From contig MOWL01000029.1 in the NCBI GenBank assembly GCA_002110485.1, positions 62,001 to 126,000 on the forward strand: a stretch of DNA of 64,000 bases, read 5' to 3'. The notes beneath the pieces were generated by a model, which worked only from the letters and a program-made list of their open reading frames with translations, ran no database searches and was not told the origin of the DNA. Below, piece by piece: positions 9,547 to 21,416 of this stretch (its first letter is position 1; every line of letters begins with the position of its first letter). The position numbers and the translations under genes are program-made. Source of the stretch: Emergomyces orientalis. Lineage: Eukaryota; Ascomycota; Eurotiomycetes; Onygenales; Ajellomycetaceae.

Positions 9547-12403
9547 ATGACATCTCAAGCTACAGCTCCAACTATCATTGCCACCTGCAAGCAGACCCGC
9601 TTTCATATTCGCGAAGATAAAGATTCAAGGGAGGTAAGTTTGCCAACTAGTTCATGCTGGAGAGATTTTCCAACCTTAACTATAGGAAGCTAATACACCA
9701 TATATAGATTGACATCCAAGGCCTCAACATCACCATTGCTTCATCTGGCCCCGGTACCACTACTGCTGACCCCTCGGATAGTGGAAAAAGCAGCAAATCA
9801 GCCAAATCCCGCGGGAAGTCCAGAGCCAAGAGCGACGGAATTGAGATCCTGTCAAGTGCTGATTTACAGCTGAAGGCTGGTGTCCATTATGGCCTTGTTG
9901 GGAGGAATGGGACGGGGAAATCGAGTTAGTTGGGGGTTTTTTTTTTTGAAATTCTTTTGAAATTCTTTTCCTGTCATTTCGTTCTTTGAAGCTACTTCTA
10001 CGGCTTACATGCCAACATAGTCGAGGGGTTGGTTGGCTGATATTGTTCCGATTATACCATTAACCAAGCGATTCTACGTGCAATGGCTGAAAAGCTGATT
10101 CCCGGCATCCCTGATACTGTCCGGATATCTATCCTTCAACAAACGGAGGATGATCAAGATGTGTCTACTGAGTCTGCTCCATCTGGAACATTAGGCCATG
10201 ATGAAATTGGGACGTATGATAAAAAGACTGTTTTACAAGAAGTCGTGCGAAGTGATGGGTTGAGAAATGACGTGGAGAGAAAGATCAGGGGTAGGTACCC
10301 GTGCCCAAAATTACGTAGAGTCAGGTGGGGTTTATCCCGTTATGTTTTGCAGACCGCATTGCTGATTTGAGTTAAACATGGATACTTTTTTGAAAATAAA
10401 AGTACTGTCGCATGCTTTAGAAGAGACAGAAGAACCATGGGAACCGGTACGAGCGATCCGACGTCTTCGCCATGAAAAGCTGGAACGGGAGCTGTTTCTC
10501 GCGCAGAAAAATGCGAGCTTGAGAAGCGGTAGTCGGGGGATGCAAGCGAGAAAGGATCTGAAGGCGATCGAAAATAAGGTTGCTGAATCTGCAGAGCTGT
10601 AAGTGGCAATGTCTCTTTGGGTCGTTTGATATAGGATGAATAGATGATGGAACAAATTGACTGAAAAGGAGCTAGGCTGGAGAGGAATCGGGATGCAGGC
10701 GAGCCTTCCGAAATTCAGGAGACGAAGGAAGCTGTAGATCTCCTGAATGAATTACAATGTCAATATGAGGCAGTATGTTAGTTTCTATAAAAAAAACGCG
10801 CTTTTGTTGGATGATATTAACTATCGTCCATCCGCAGATGAAAATCACAGATATCGAGGCAGAGGCACGTCGGGTGCTTCTAGGCCTCGGGTTTAAAGAA
10901 TCCTCTTTTGAGCAGCCATTCAAATCGCTTTCTGGCGGCTGGCGGATGCGTTGCATGCTTGCCGGAAGTTTGATCCAGAAAGCGGATATTATGATTCTCG
11001 ATGAACCGACTAATTTTCTCGATTTGTTGGGAATCGTCTGGCTGGAGAATTATTTCGCTCATTTACGGACAGTAGAAGATGATAGGACTATGGTGCTTGT
11101 GTCTCATGATCGAGACTTTCTCAACAATGTGTGCGAGGAAACTATTATCCTGAAGGATCAAACGCTTGTGTACTTTAGGGGAAATCTTTCAGCGTACGAA
11201 GACGATTTAGGAGCCAAGAAACTTTACTGGGGCCGTATGAAAGAAGCGCAGGACCGCCAGGTCGCGCACATGGAAGCGACCATTCGGGACAATATCAAGC
11301 TGGGCAAGAGGACTGGCGATGACAACAAACTTCGCATGGCGAAGTCTCGCCAGAAGAAAGTGGATGAGAGGATGGGGGTGCAGGTGAGCGCCAAGGGGAC
11401 GAGGTTTAAACTGAACCGCGACCGCGTGGGGTTTCACGACTCCATGAGAGATGAAATAGCGGTGCCACAGGATGAAAAAGGGGTGTCAATTAGTATTCCA
11501 AATCCACAGGAACTGAGATTCCCAGGACCACTGGTCTCTTTGGAATCTATCCACTTCCGGTACAAGCTCCAAAGTGAACCGATTCTGAATGGCATCGACC
11601 TTGTAATCCACAGGGGAGACCGGGTTGGAATCATGGGCCTAAATGGAAGTGGGAAAACGACTCTGCTAAGGGTCCTTGTGGGATCAATGCAGCCGTCGCA
11701 GGGCACAGTGTCTCGCCATCCTAGAGTAACTATTGGGTACTATTCTCAGCACTCCGTGGATGAACTCAAAGCAGTTGGACGATCTGAGCCGGTGCTCACT
11801 GCGCTTTCATTGGTATCCCGGGACGCTAATGGGAGCCTTGGGGAAGGCGAAGTTCGTGGATTGCTGAGTTCATTAGGTCTGGCAGGAAGGACAGTGTCCG
11901 ATGTACCAATCACACAGCTATCAGGAGGCCAGCTGGTTAGTATTTTATTTTATTTTATCCTGTCCTTTCCATTTCCCTTTCCAAGCTTGTGCAAAGCAAG
12001 ACTATTTCGCACATATACTCATCAGCCGTTGTTTATATAGGTTCGACTAGCACTGGCCAGGATAATTTGGAATCTGCCACACCTATTAGTCCTGGATGAG
12101 ATCACCACGCATCTTGATTTCCACACTGTAATTGCACTGGTGGACGATCTTTCATCTTTCAGCGGTGCTATACTGGTCGTTTCTCATGATCGATACTTGA
12201 TTCGGGGCGTTGTGGAGGGCAAGCGAAGGGCGATGGGCCAAGATAGCGATGCGGATATGACTACGGAGCCAGACGACGACGACTCGAGACGGCGCAATGT
12301 ATACGTATTGAGGCGAAGGAAGCTCTATATCCAGGAGAATGGCGTGGAACAGTTTGAGAAGAGCCTGCAGAAGCGAGTACAGAAAATGATGCCAGGAAAC
12401 TGA
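9547..12403 (+). CDS. ABCF-type twin ATPase (ribosome-associated ABC protein)
   Basis: This is a soluble ABC protein with two nucleotide-binding domains and no membrane segments, as in the ABCF family acting on ribosomes. Seven exons give 759 residues: 9547-9633, 9708-9924, 10069-10290, 10403-10598, 10676-10772, 10838-11935 and 12041-12403. Domain 1 has Walker A GRNGTGKST (about residues 94-102, split by an intron), signature LSGG (about 304) and Walker B ILDEP (about 326). Domain 2 has GLNGSGKTT (about 540), LSGGQ (about 634) and LVLDEITTHLD. Domain 2 carries DEI where DEP is usual. The linker between domains is Lys/Arg-rich. It resembles fission yeast SPCC825.01/Arb1-like proteins more than eEF3 or Gcn20, but the subfamily is not settled. 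Summed exon lengths keep frame throughout. Confidence 0.88.
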
Positions 12404-12943
12404 TACGGATGTAATTAATATTCTTTCGTGGAATACATCACCGGCTGATATTTTCTATAAATTCTCTTCATTTTATTTCTCTTTTGTCGTGGTTGAGGGC
12501 CAACAGCTGTGGCACATCTGTCACATTGACTCTCCCACTTTTGACATTATCAAAGTAGCCAGAGGTCGGAGCAATGTTAGAGCTGTAAAAACTATTACAT
12601 AGTTGCATGGGTAAGGGCGGATGAGAATGGCTATTCCAATGCACATATACGTAGGATGCAGCATCAATGTAGGAATTTTGAAAAATATCGTATGTCTGAC
12701 ATTTGCAGAAAAATTGTAATCCGTCGTATATCACTCGCTCGTCTCTGTTGATGCGGAGTGGGAGAATCGAATGACTAATCCCCTCACTCGGCATCTCTTC
12801 CGCGCGGGGAAATCGGAGTCAAGCTCCGGACTTGAAAAAATATCCAACTACCAAGTATATATAAACCCCGTCCCCTCCGCCTGCTGCATCCTCGCTGTAG
12901 GATCCCCCCACAACGAGCTTGATGTTAATAGTATAATATCGCA
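12404..12943. other. Intergenic region between the ABCF and cnxABC genes
   Basis: It holds the ABCF 3' flank and the cnxABC promoter. No coding signal is visible. Confidence 0.5.
12856..12865 (+). promoter_or_regulatory. TATA box of the molybdenum cofactor gene
   Basis: TATATATAAA lies 79 bp upstream of the ATG at 12944, a normal distance for a fungal core promoter with a short leader. No competing element is closer. Confidence 0.55.
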
Positions 12944-15524
12944 ATGGCTGAGTTTCTCCAGAGACGTTTTGTTTTTGCACTGCTGTCTCCTTCAGCCAAT
13001 ATGCGGGGTCTCTTCTCCGCCCCCCGCTGCCTATCCCACTTTCGACGCCGACGACGATACCAGAGTACTGCTACCTCACCCGGTATAAAAGTCAGTCAAG
13101 CAGCGCACACACCGCCGTCGCCATCGCCATCGCCATTGCCATATACTCCTCATTCGATTCCTCCTCCTCTTTCTACGTCACCGCGGTCATCCACCCTGAA
13201 ACACGCGAAGCCATTCTCTGACTTCCTGACAGACACCTTCAGCAGGCAACATGACTACCTCCGCATCAGCGTCACAGAGCGGTGCAACCTCCGATGTCTA
13301 TATTGCATGCCCGAGGAGGGAGTTCAGCTTTCGCCAGCTGCCAAAATCCTCACAACGCCGGAAATCGTCTACCTATCCTCCCTCTTTGTATCCCAGGGTG
13401 TCACTAAAATACGTCTAACAGGGGGCGAACCCACAGTCCGCAAGGATATTGTACCCATGATGCAACAAATAGGAAACCTACGCCGCGATGGACTACGTGA
13501 ATTGTGTTTGACTACTAATGGCATTTCACTACATCGAAAATTGGATAGTATGGTAGAGGCTGGGTTGACAGGTGTCAACCTAAGTCTGGACACGTTGGAC
13601 CCGTTCCAATTCCAGCTCATGACTCGACGGAAAGGGTTCGACGTCGTGATGAAGAGTATCGAACGTATCCTTGAGATGAATAAGCGAGGTGCGGGGATAA
13701 AACTGAAGATTAACGCTGTGATCATGCGCGGGATGAATGACAGAGAGATTCTCCCCTTTGTCGAACTCGGGCGAGAAAAGCCAATCGAGGTCAGATTCAT
13801 CGAATACATGCCATTCGACGGGAATAAATGGAGCCAGGGAAAAATGCTGCCCTACAAGGAAATGCTCTCCATCATTCGGGAGAAATATCCCAACCTAGAG
13901 AAGGTCGCTGACCACAGGAATGATACGAGCAAGACATATCATGTGCCCGGGTTTGAAGGGCGCGTGGGGTTCATTACAAGCATGACTCACAACTTTTGCG
14001 GAACATGTAATCGCCTGCGCATTACGAGCGACGGTAACCTCAAAGTATGTTTGTTCGGGAATGCGGAGGTTTCGTTACGGGATATGATTCGAAAGGAAAA
14101 CAATGGGGAGCCGATTGACGAAGAAGCCATGGAAGCGCTCGACCTGTTGGAATCTGCCAGAAAAGCTGGCCAAGCTGAACATGAAGGGCTCGTCAACGAG
14201 CGGGAAAGGGAGTTGCTTAATATCATCGGCACGGCTGTCAAGCGGAAAAAGGCGAAACATGCTGGTATGGGAGAGTTGAAGAATATGAAGAATAGGCCTA
14301 TGATTCTGATTGGTGGGTAGGTTTGCTTTATGTACCTGCTTTGCTGTATGAACACATTTTCATATTTGGTTTTTGGCGTTTTCTTTTGGGTTGAACTTTT
14401 CACATGGAAATTAGGGTCCGTCATAAATGATATATGAGATGAAGCTGCATTGTGTTTGGCGCAGGTTTTTGGGTGAGCATACTCGATACCATGACCATGC
14501 TCTAGTCGTGATATAAATGGAGAATTTCAGTTTTTTGACCTGGATCTTGCACTGTTTGCGCTTCTGTCATTTATATCTTTCGATAGTGCTAATAGATAAT
14601 CTTTTTTCAGATGAAAATGGTATTCCATTCAATGAGACTTCCCAACAGTCTCCATGGGCCATCCACGTAAAGAGTAATACAGAGATGCGACTCGAAAAAG
14701 CACCCCTGAGCCCGCTCTGGTCTACAATTCCCACGCATCTCCACACTATTTCTCTCCTTCGGCCCCATCTCCGCCTCTACTCAACAAAACGATCCGACAA
14801 AGCAACAACGAAATCGACCTCTTCTCCACCAAAAGGACCCTCCGCTACTAAACCTTCCATTCCCAACCTCCCCACAGCTTCTGACCCCTCCCTGCCGCAC
14901 TTAACCCCTTCCCAAACCGTCCACATGACATCCATTTCACACAAGGCGGAAACCACCCGCGTCGCCACGGCCATGTGCCGCGTCAGCTTTTCCAATCCAA
15001 AGCCGCACTCCCTCCTCACCACGGCGGAAGGCTATACGAAGAAAGGCGACGTGCTCTCCGTCGCGCGCGTTGCGGGGATCATGGCTGCCAAGCGCACGGC
15101 GGATATTATCCCGCTAGCACATCCGGGGCTGGGGATTACCGGGGTGGAGGTTGATATCCAGGCATGCAAGCCTGATGACATTAGAGGTGCTACTGTAGAT
15201 GATGATTCTTCGTCTGCAAATAACAGCAGTTCACCACCAGCTGCCAGAAGCACAACGACGACGGAAGATTTAATAACCTCCGCCCCCCACGCGTTCGGTA
15301 GCGTTGTGATTACCGCGACCGTATCTTGTCATGGGCGGACGGGGGTGGAGATGGAGGCCATGACGGGGGTAATGGGGGCGGCGTTGACAGTGTATGATAT
15401 GTGCAAGGCGGTGGATAAGGGGATGGTGGTGGGCGAGGCGAGAGTGGTGAGGAAGACTGGGGGCAAGAGTGGGGGGTGGGAGTGGGGGATTAAGGTTGAG
15501 GACGGAGGCGGAGAGGGGCAATAG
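12944..15524 (+). CDS. cnxABC: Molybdenum cofactor step 1: MoaA-MoaC (MOCS1/CnxABC)
   Basis: The gene makes cyclic pyranopterin monophosphate from GTP. The MoaA part is a radical SAM enzyme with CNLRCLYC (Cys114, 118, 121) and a second cluster CGTC...C (about Cys352, 355, 369). The first 45 residues are Arg-rich with a YQST end, like a mitochondrial presequence. Read straight on, MoaA ends at 14320 with the conserved terminal Gly-Gly (458 residues). A donor GTGGGT at 14313 joined to acceptor TTTTTTCAG at 14610 instead removes Gly-Gly and the stop. It fuses MoaA in frame to the MoaC domain (exon 14611-15524, total 760 residues). MoaC is recognisable by KKGDVLSVARVAGIMAAKR, TGVEMEAMTGV and KTGGKSG. 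A presequence-like stretch (LLRPHLRLYST) lies between the domains. In Aspergillus nidulans one locus, cnxABC, encodes both activities. Confidence 0.92.
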
Positions 15525-15854
15525 CTTTATCTTTAGGCGTGAGTTAGATGAGAGGTTCGAGGTTGTTTGGTATGTTTCTGATATGTATGTTTAGGTATAG
15601 AAGATAGTGTGAGGCGTGATCTCACTTGGCCTGCGCGACTCAATGCAGTTGCGAGATAGCCCAGGATATTTTTATTAGGAAAATGCATTCAGGCAATGAA
15701 GTTGCCTTTCTTTTATGATGAGACGCCCCGTTGATAAAAATCGACACCTAATTACAAAAAGAAATGTCTCTTATCTTAATAACAAAACAAACCATGGAGT
15801 GCCACCGAGAATTTACACCCCACCCTGAGACAGGGAGGGCACGGGCGATCCGAC
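15525..15854. other. Convergent 3' region between cnxABC and NOC2
   Basis: Both genes end here from opposite sides. No further gene is visible. Confidence 0.5.
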
Positions 15855-18173
15855 TCACTCTTCATCACCAGACGACCCATCCATATCCACATCTACATCT
15901 TCATCTTCATCGTCCTCATCCTCCTCGCTGTCCACGCCATCCCCCCCCATCTCCACATCCCCCTTAGCCCCGCGTCTCTTCCTCTCATCCCTCCGACTCT
16001 GTTCAACTAACATAACCCGTTCATCCTTCTGCTTCCTCTGAGTCTTCACAAATGCGCCCAGCGGCGTTGTTTCCCAGTCCACATCCTTCAGGAACCCTTC
16101 GACCTCCGTCCGATCTCGAGGAGCAAACGTCACCTTTGACCGCCGCTCTTCGATCCAGCGACTGTTAGCCTCCAGTTTCTGCACAACCAGCACGATCATC
16201 TGGTTGACTTTTGTATTCTTGTTACCCGACGTGCGGGATGACACCTCCTTCAACCAGCGCTTGAGCATGACAATTACTGGCAGCGAGAGTTCGGGAAAGG
16301 CGATGTTTTTGGCCCACAGGATGAAGAATTCTGAGAGTAGTTCTGCCACTTCAGCGCCCACTCCGTCCTGGTAGATGCGGGTTCGCAGGTAGGATTTGGG
16401 AGCGCGGATGCTTGTGGCGAAATCGAGAGGGCGGAGGGTACTGGATTTCGGTGGTTTTCTCATTTCGGCGGAGTTAAGGACTTCTAAGAGTGCGGCTGCG
16501 AGGGGGATGTAGGTTCCTGTTGTAAGGGAGATACGGAGGAGGGATCTTGTAAGCTGGAAACGCAGGGGGAAATATTGCGCCGTAGGGATCAGGCGCATCG
16601 CTCCCAGGGTGATTTGAACGACGGGGTAGATCAGCGGTCGTAGAGGGGATATTTTGCCCACAGTGGCTTCTGCAACGGCATCGCAGTGAGAGGACAAAAC
16701 TCTGGACCAAAAGTCCAATGAATGGATATACTGCCAGTTGTACACGGTCTTATAGGAGTCCTTTGATGGGTGCGTTATGCTGCTTCGTAGATGCATGGCC
16801 AGCTGTCTGATGAAAGTAAAGCCGGTAGTATACGAGACATTCTGGTCGATTCCCCAAATCTCAGCGGCAGAGTTCTTGATCAAGTTTACGCCGGAGAGAG
16901 TGTGGGTGGTTGTATTTCGGCTACCCTTAACCACCCCTTCGTATGTTGCCTTCAGAACTGCAGAGCGAATTCCAGCATCTCCAATCACCATCAGGCGACG
17001 GACGATGAGAAAGGCGGTGATTCTGGTAGCTTCGGTGCTGGCGGAATCCGACCAGATGCCGACGACGGTTTTTAGAACTACTTTTAAGAGTTTTCTGAAT
17101 GGGAGAAGATAGGGAAGCATGGGCTCAACTGATGCCAAGGTCAACTTCAATGCGGCTGCGTCGGATAAATTTGTAAGGAGCTGATGGACTGAAGAGGCGT
17201 GGGACTTGATTAACGGGGTCAAGGTTTTGAACTTTTTTGAATCTAGGGGAACTCTGATTTTCCCGCCCGCACTCTCTTTGGTAGGCAAGTGGTGTTTCAG
17301 AACTTTGGGGACGTATTCCAATGCTGTAAGTAGAACCTGGTGGTAAACATCTGCGTCTGAAATGGTGTATTTCCGGTCCTTAGAATCTTCGTCGTTCATA
17401 TACGCAGCTGATCTGAAAGCCAACACTGCCTGTCGAGTCGCCCTCATAGAATGTTGCTCAATCATTGATTTCTGCCATTGTTTAACCATTGACAAACTAA
17501 TCGTATTGCTCGTGTCGCCATCTTGGGTATCTCCTGACACCTTGCCCTTCTTCTTCCTTTTGGGGCGAGCCTCTTCTTCCTCGTCCTCATCATCGCTGAG
17601 TGCGTCAACCTCAGCGAGGTCCCCGTGGTCCCCAAAGTCTAGTAACTCCGCATCGTTTTCCTTGAGGTATTTATAAAATTCGGGGTCTTTATCCTTCAAA
17701 GCTTCCAGCTGTTCCACATGCGCATCGATATCGCCTATGTCGCTCAACTCTGAAGCGCCACCGTCCTCTTCGTTATCGCTCTGTGCGGATGATTCCTGGC
17801 CTGCTTCTTGCTCTTTTACCTCAGTAGTCCGCTTCCTTTTCCCAATCTTTGGGGCCACATCTTTCTTCTTGGAGGATTTTTGCTGTGCTTTGCCGTGGGC
17901 AGCATCTGGTAAATCGAATCCACCCGCGAAGAAGTCATCCACGTTCATCTCGGCAAAAGAATTCTTCTCGCCGTCCGCTGCAGGTTTGCGACCACCGCCA
18001 TCCTGTTGTGTCTTCTCATCCTCTACTTCACCATCCCCTCGTTTATTCTGCTGTCTCTTTTCCTTCAGGCGGTGTCGTTGTTTGACCTTTGCGAACTCCT
18101 TGCGGCGCTCGATAGTATCCTTGAGGTGATTCTTCTCGAACTTTTTGGTGGCCTTTCTCGCAGAGCCTGCCAT
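15855..18173 (-). CDS. NOC2: Nucleolar complex protein 2 (ribosome export factor)
   Basis: Noc2 pairs with Noc1/Mak21 and Noc3 on pre-60S particles in the nucleolus. One uninterrupted frame gives 772 residues. It starts MAGSARKATKKFEKNHLKDTI, followed by a Lys/Arg-rich and then acidic N-terminal third, and DPEFYKYLKENDAELLDF, a hallmark of the family. The helical Noc2 core has WQYIHSLDFWSRVLSSH and PLRPLIYPVVQITLGAMRLI. The C-terminus is an acidic Asp/Glu tail. The ATG at 18173 is chosen because the open frame upstream is not Noc2-like and the family starts here. It is divergent from VPS28, with 281 bp between the start codons. Confidence 0.93.
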   Translation of the reverse strand: MAGSARKATKKFEKNHLKDTIERRKEFAKVKQRHRLKEKRQQNKRGDGEVEDEKTQQDGGGRKPAADGEKNSFAEMNVDDFFAGGFDLPDAAHGKAQQKSSKKKDVAPKIGKRKRTTEVKEQEAGQESSAQSDNEEDGGASELSDIGDIDAHVEQLEALKDKDPEFYKYLKENDAELLDFGDHGDLAEVDALSDDEDEEEEARPKRKKKGKVSGDTQDGDTSNTISLSMVKQWQKSMIEQHSMRATRQAVLAFRSAAYMNDEDSKDRKYTISDADVYHQVLLTALEYVPKVLKHHLPTKESAGGKIRVPLDSKKFKTLTPLIKSHASSVHQLLTNLSDAAALKLTLASVEPMLPYLLPFRKLLKVVLKTVVGIWSDSASTEATRITAFLIVRRLMVIGDAGIRSAVLKATYEGVVKGSRNTTTHTLSGVNLIKNSAAEIWGIDQNVSYTTGFTFIRQLAMHLRSSITHPSKDSYKTVYNWQYIHSLDFWSRVLSSHCDAVAEATVGKISPLRPLIYPVVQITLGAMRLIPTAQYFPLRFQLTRSLLRISLTTGTYIPLAAALLEVLNSAEMRKPPKSSTLRPLDFATSIRAPKSYLRTRIYQDGVGAEVAELLSEFFILWAKNIAFPELSLPVIVMLKRWLKEVSSRTSGNKNTKVNQMIVLVVQKLEANSRWIEERRSKVTFAPRDRTEVEGFLKDVDWETTPLGAFVKTQRKQKDERVMLVEQSRRDERKRRGAKGDVEMGGDGVDSEEDEDDEDEDVDVDMDGSSGDEE

Positions 18174-18454
18174 GGTTGATCTGATTGACCGTATCGGTCT
18201 CTGCGAATATACCCTGTTGTCGATATATCCCGTATAGATGTTGAGTCTTCTTTCTCTCGTCCGGCAGAAATTTAGATTTTTAGATTTTTCTCGGCCAATA
18301 AAAAAAAAAAAAAAAAAAAAAAGCACAGACCACACCGCCCATCCTTAGCTAATCCATGGATCCTGCCTAATTTCCGCTTTGGGCCAGCTTCCTTTGTCCA
18401 TGAATAAAACAAACTCTGACATATATATCTATACATTCATATAGATATTCGACC
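18174..18454. promoter_or_regulatory. Shared divergent promoter of NOC2 and VPS28, with an A23 tract
   Basis: Only 281 bp separate the two start codons. A run of 23 A at 18300-18322 lies near the middle and would tend to exclude nucleosomes. No clear TATA pair is seen. Confidence 0.6.
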
Positions 18455-19311
18455 ATGTATCAGCAACGCCCGCTATCTTATGCGCCTACGCCATACAGTT
18501 ATACTCCAAATACAGCACTCTCAGCATCCATTAATCTAGATGAGGTATGCGCCTCGTCTTCTTATACTGTCAATGTCATTCAACTCTTAACACACTACAA
18601 TAGGAAGTCAAGCTATCCTCTACCTCCACAGAGAGGGACCTCTATGAATCCCTAGCAGAGATATACAGCATCATTCTTACTCTGGATGGGCTGGAGAAGG
18701 CCTATATTAAAGATGCGATTACGGAATCTGAATATACCGAAACATGTGCGCGACTACTAAAGCAGTATAAGTCCAGCTTGAGTGATGAAACAGTTGCCAA
18801 TGAGTTTGTTGATCTAGACACCTTCAAGCGGACATGGGGGGTATGTCATTTATCTATTTATTAAAGTGATCATATATTACTTTTGCGGATACAGGAAGGG
18901 AAACTAACTGGTCTATAGCTGGAATGCCCTAGGGCAACAGAGAGACTGAGAATCGGTGTGCCTGTCACTGTTGAGCAGGCGTCTCATAATGCCGCCCCCG
19001 CACCCAACAACTCCAGCACCAACACATCCGGCAGCTTGATTCTAGCAGCCACAGAGAATTTTATCACATTCCTAGACGCTCTGAAACTGAACATGGTGTC
19101 CAAAGATGCGCTCCATCCACTGCTTTCGGAAATCATACAATCCGTGAACAGAGTAACCGACCAGGACTTTGAGAATAGAGGAAAGATTATACAATGGCTC
19201 ATTGCTCTTAACCAGATGAGGGCGACGGAAGAGCTGAGTGAAGACCAAGCCAGAGAACTGGCATTTGAAATCGAGCAGGCCTACCAGGGCTTTAAAGATA
19301 CATTGAGTTGA
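18455..19311 (+). CDS. VPS28: ESCRT-I subunit Vps28
   Basis: Vps28 is the ESCRT-I subunit that bridges to ESCRT-II at endosomes for sorting of ubiquitinated cargo. Three exons, 18455-18544, 18604-18840 and 18919-19311, give 239 residues. The second intron ends at TATAG, 18918. An earlier AG at 18897 would insert extra residues before the conserved LECPRATERLRIGVPVT. The N-terminal core ERDLYESLAEIYSIILTLDGLEKAYIKDAI and the C-terminal four-helix domain (ITFLDALKLNM, LIALNQMRATEELSE, ELAFEIEQAYQGF) are both complete. Length is typical of the family. Confidence 0.94.
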
Positions 19312-19793
19312 AAACATCCTGAATTCGATATCCCAATTTTGTAACAAGATGTGATGTTATTATAATACATCTGTCAGCGGGCTACGAACTACACGCGATC
19401 AAACCCCAGAGTCCCAGAGTTCGATATTTATGGCTCATTTTTCACTAAATCTATTCCCTATTAACGAGTTATGTATTATGAACCCATGTTGTCCCCCCTC
19501 TTATCGATAAGGGTTTGTCGCCCCCAACGCACGGACCACCTTTATTTTTGGCCTCTTTTTTTTTTTCCGTTCGGGGCGGGTTGTATCTGAAATATACGCC
19601 TTATTTCCCTTAATTCATTCTGTACATATACCAAATTATTATTCCATCCTATTCCTTCGATATTTCTCTTTGTTTTCCATTTGTCCCCCTATTCCCAAAT
19701 TCCCTTCTTGGTCTCTGGGCAATAGTGGCGCAACATAAATCTACCCAACAAATCGAAGTCGAAAACCAGCTTCCGGGCATCTGCTGGCACGGA
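19312..19793. other. Intergenic region upstream of the methyltransferase
   Basis: T-rich DNA with no ATG in the 150 bp before the next gene. Nothing else is recognised. Confidence 0.45.
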
Positions 19794-20999
19794 ATGACCA
19801 TGTCCAGCGACTCGATGCCGCTTCATGGTTGGTATCCTGATTATTTGGTGTTTCCAGACGCAGAAAGCGGACTGACAACTCCCGTGTGTGCCTACCTGCA
19901 TAAGTCTTCGATCTCCCACAATTATACACGAAACCTACGGCAACCGATATACTACGAGCTTTAGAGCAGCTTGCTGTCCGACCGCGCAGCTTCGACGACG
20001 ATAATGGCAATGCTCAACTAGTAATACTCCAAACCGGTATTTCGCAGTACCTCACATCCATCATCGCTAGCGCGTTATCATGGATCGACTCAGACGAGCT
20101 CCGCGAAGCCATCTGGGATGCCGCTAGTGTGCGTCTCTGTGAACGGTCTGGAAGAACTGGTAGTTTCATCCTGCTCTGCCATTATCTAATGTAGAGCCCT
20201 GACTGACAGAATTCGGACAAACAAAACAGCCATGCCATCCATCTCCCGCGTCTTCACAATCCCCATGACCCAGCACACAAACTTCCAACTAACCCTCCAC
20301 GAACCCTCCCTCACCTCCGATAACCTAGGCATGAAAACATGGGTCTCCTCCTACCTACTCGCCAAGCGTCTCCACACCCTTCTTGTTCCACCTTCTTCCC
20401 TCGTCCCATCGCGATATAAGAACAACCGCCCTTTCCGGGCCCTCGAACTAGGGGCTGGAACTGGGCTGGTCGGACTCTCCTTCGCCGCCCTCTGGGGTTC
20501 CGCGGCTTCCATCCACCTCACAGACCTGGACGCTATTTTACCGAATCTAGCTCACAATGTCGGGCTAAATGAAGAGCTGCTTAGCAAGACGGGGTCGAGC
20601 GTGTCAACGGGTCTGCTCGATTGGTCTTTGGAAAAGGATCCGCGGCCAGCGCCGACTGAGGAAGAACGATGCGATGTCATCCTCGCTGCGGACCCGCTGT
20701 ATTCCCCCGATCACCCGCGATGGCTCGTGCAAACGATCCAGCGCTGGTTGTGCCTGGATACCGAGTCGAGGGTTGTTGTTGAGATGCCATTGAGAGATGC
20801 GTACCTGCCCCAGGTGGGGGATTTTAGACAGAGGATGGAGGCGGTGGGGTTAGCTGTGTTGATGGAGGGGGAGGATATTGGGTTTGATGATTGGGAGGGG
20901 AGTGATGGGGAAGCACTGGAGGTGCGGTGTTGGTGGGCTGTATGGGGGTGGAAAGGGGAGGGAGGGAGGCGGCTTGAAGCCAGCCAGGACAGCGCATGA
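19794..20999 (+). CDS. Seven-beta-strand protein-lysine methyltransferase, EFM2-like
   Basis: This is an S-adenosylmethionine-dependent methyltransferase of the METTL/Methyltransf_16 group, most like yeast Efm2, which modifies elongation factor 2. SAM-binding motif I is ALELGAGTGLVGLSFA. It is followed by HLTDLD, the post-I loop LLDWSL, and motif IV DVILAADPLYS. The C-terminus ends in CWWAVWGW. The model is 19794-19827, 19905-20159 and 20230-20999 (352 residues). The last two exons are secure: LPQLYTKPTATDILRALEQLAVRP precedes SGRT|AMPSISR in frame. The first exon is tentative because its donor is GTTGGT. It is the only arrangement found that avoids the in-frame stop at 19901 and starts with ATG. 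Confidence 0.78.
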
Positions 21000-21416
21000 T
21001 GGTTAAGAGGTTATGATTAGATGATATTTTTTTTTGGAATGATGTGGTTTGTTAGATTGGATTAGCAACATTGGATATATATATTTGTAGATTGGTTCAT
21101 ACTGCTTGAAACAATGTTTTGGACATGTGTGTATGCATGTGCGCAGTCGGTTTTTTTCACAAAAGGATCATGGATTTCCAGCTCCCGTTCATGTGACCAC
21201 CATATGATGTCATCGCATACATTTTTTTCAAAGAAATATTCAAGCAGCGAGATTTATTCAACACACCATTTCAAAATTTTCATATTTATAGATGTTAAAA
21301 TAGTTAAACTGATGCTATTGATTTTATACAGCACTTTATCAAAGATATAACACTATAGCTCCAACAATTTCCACCCAGACAAGCACATATAGATCTAGAT
21401 TACAAAACACGCCGCT
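21000..21416. other. AT-rich intergenic region
   Basis: No coding or RNA signal is seen. Confidence 0.4.

Noticed and set aside
14517..14610. MoaC as a separate gene starting at ATG 14517
   Set aside because: The stretch 14517-14610 reads as the end of an intron (branch GCTAAT, T-rich tract, CAG) and its peptide has no MoaC character. The fusion join is in frame.
18888..18918. Earlier 3' splice site at 18897 in VPS28
   Set aside because: It would insert extra residues before the conserved LECPRATERL block; the AG at 18918 has a better branch site (CTAAC) and fits the family.
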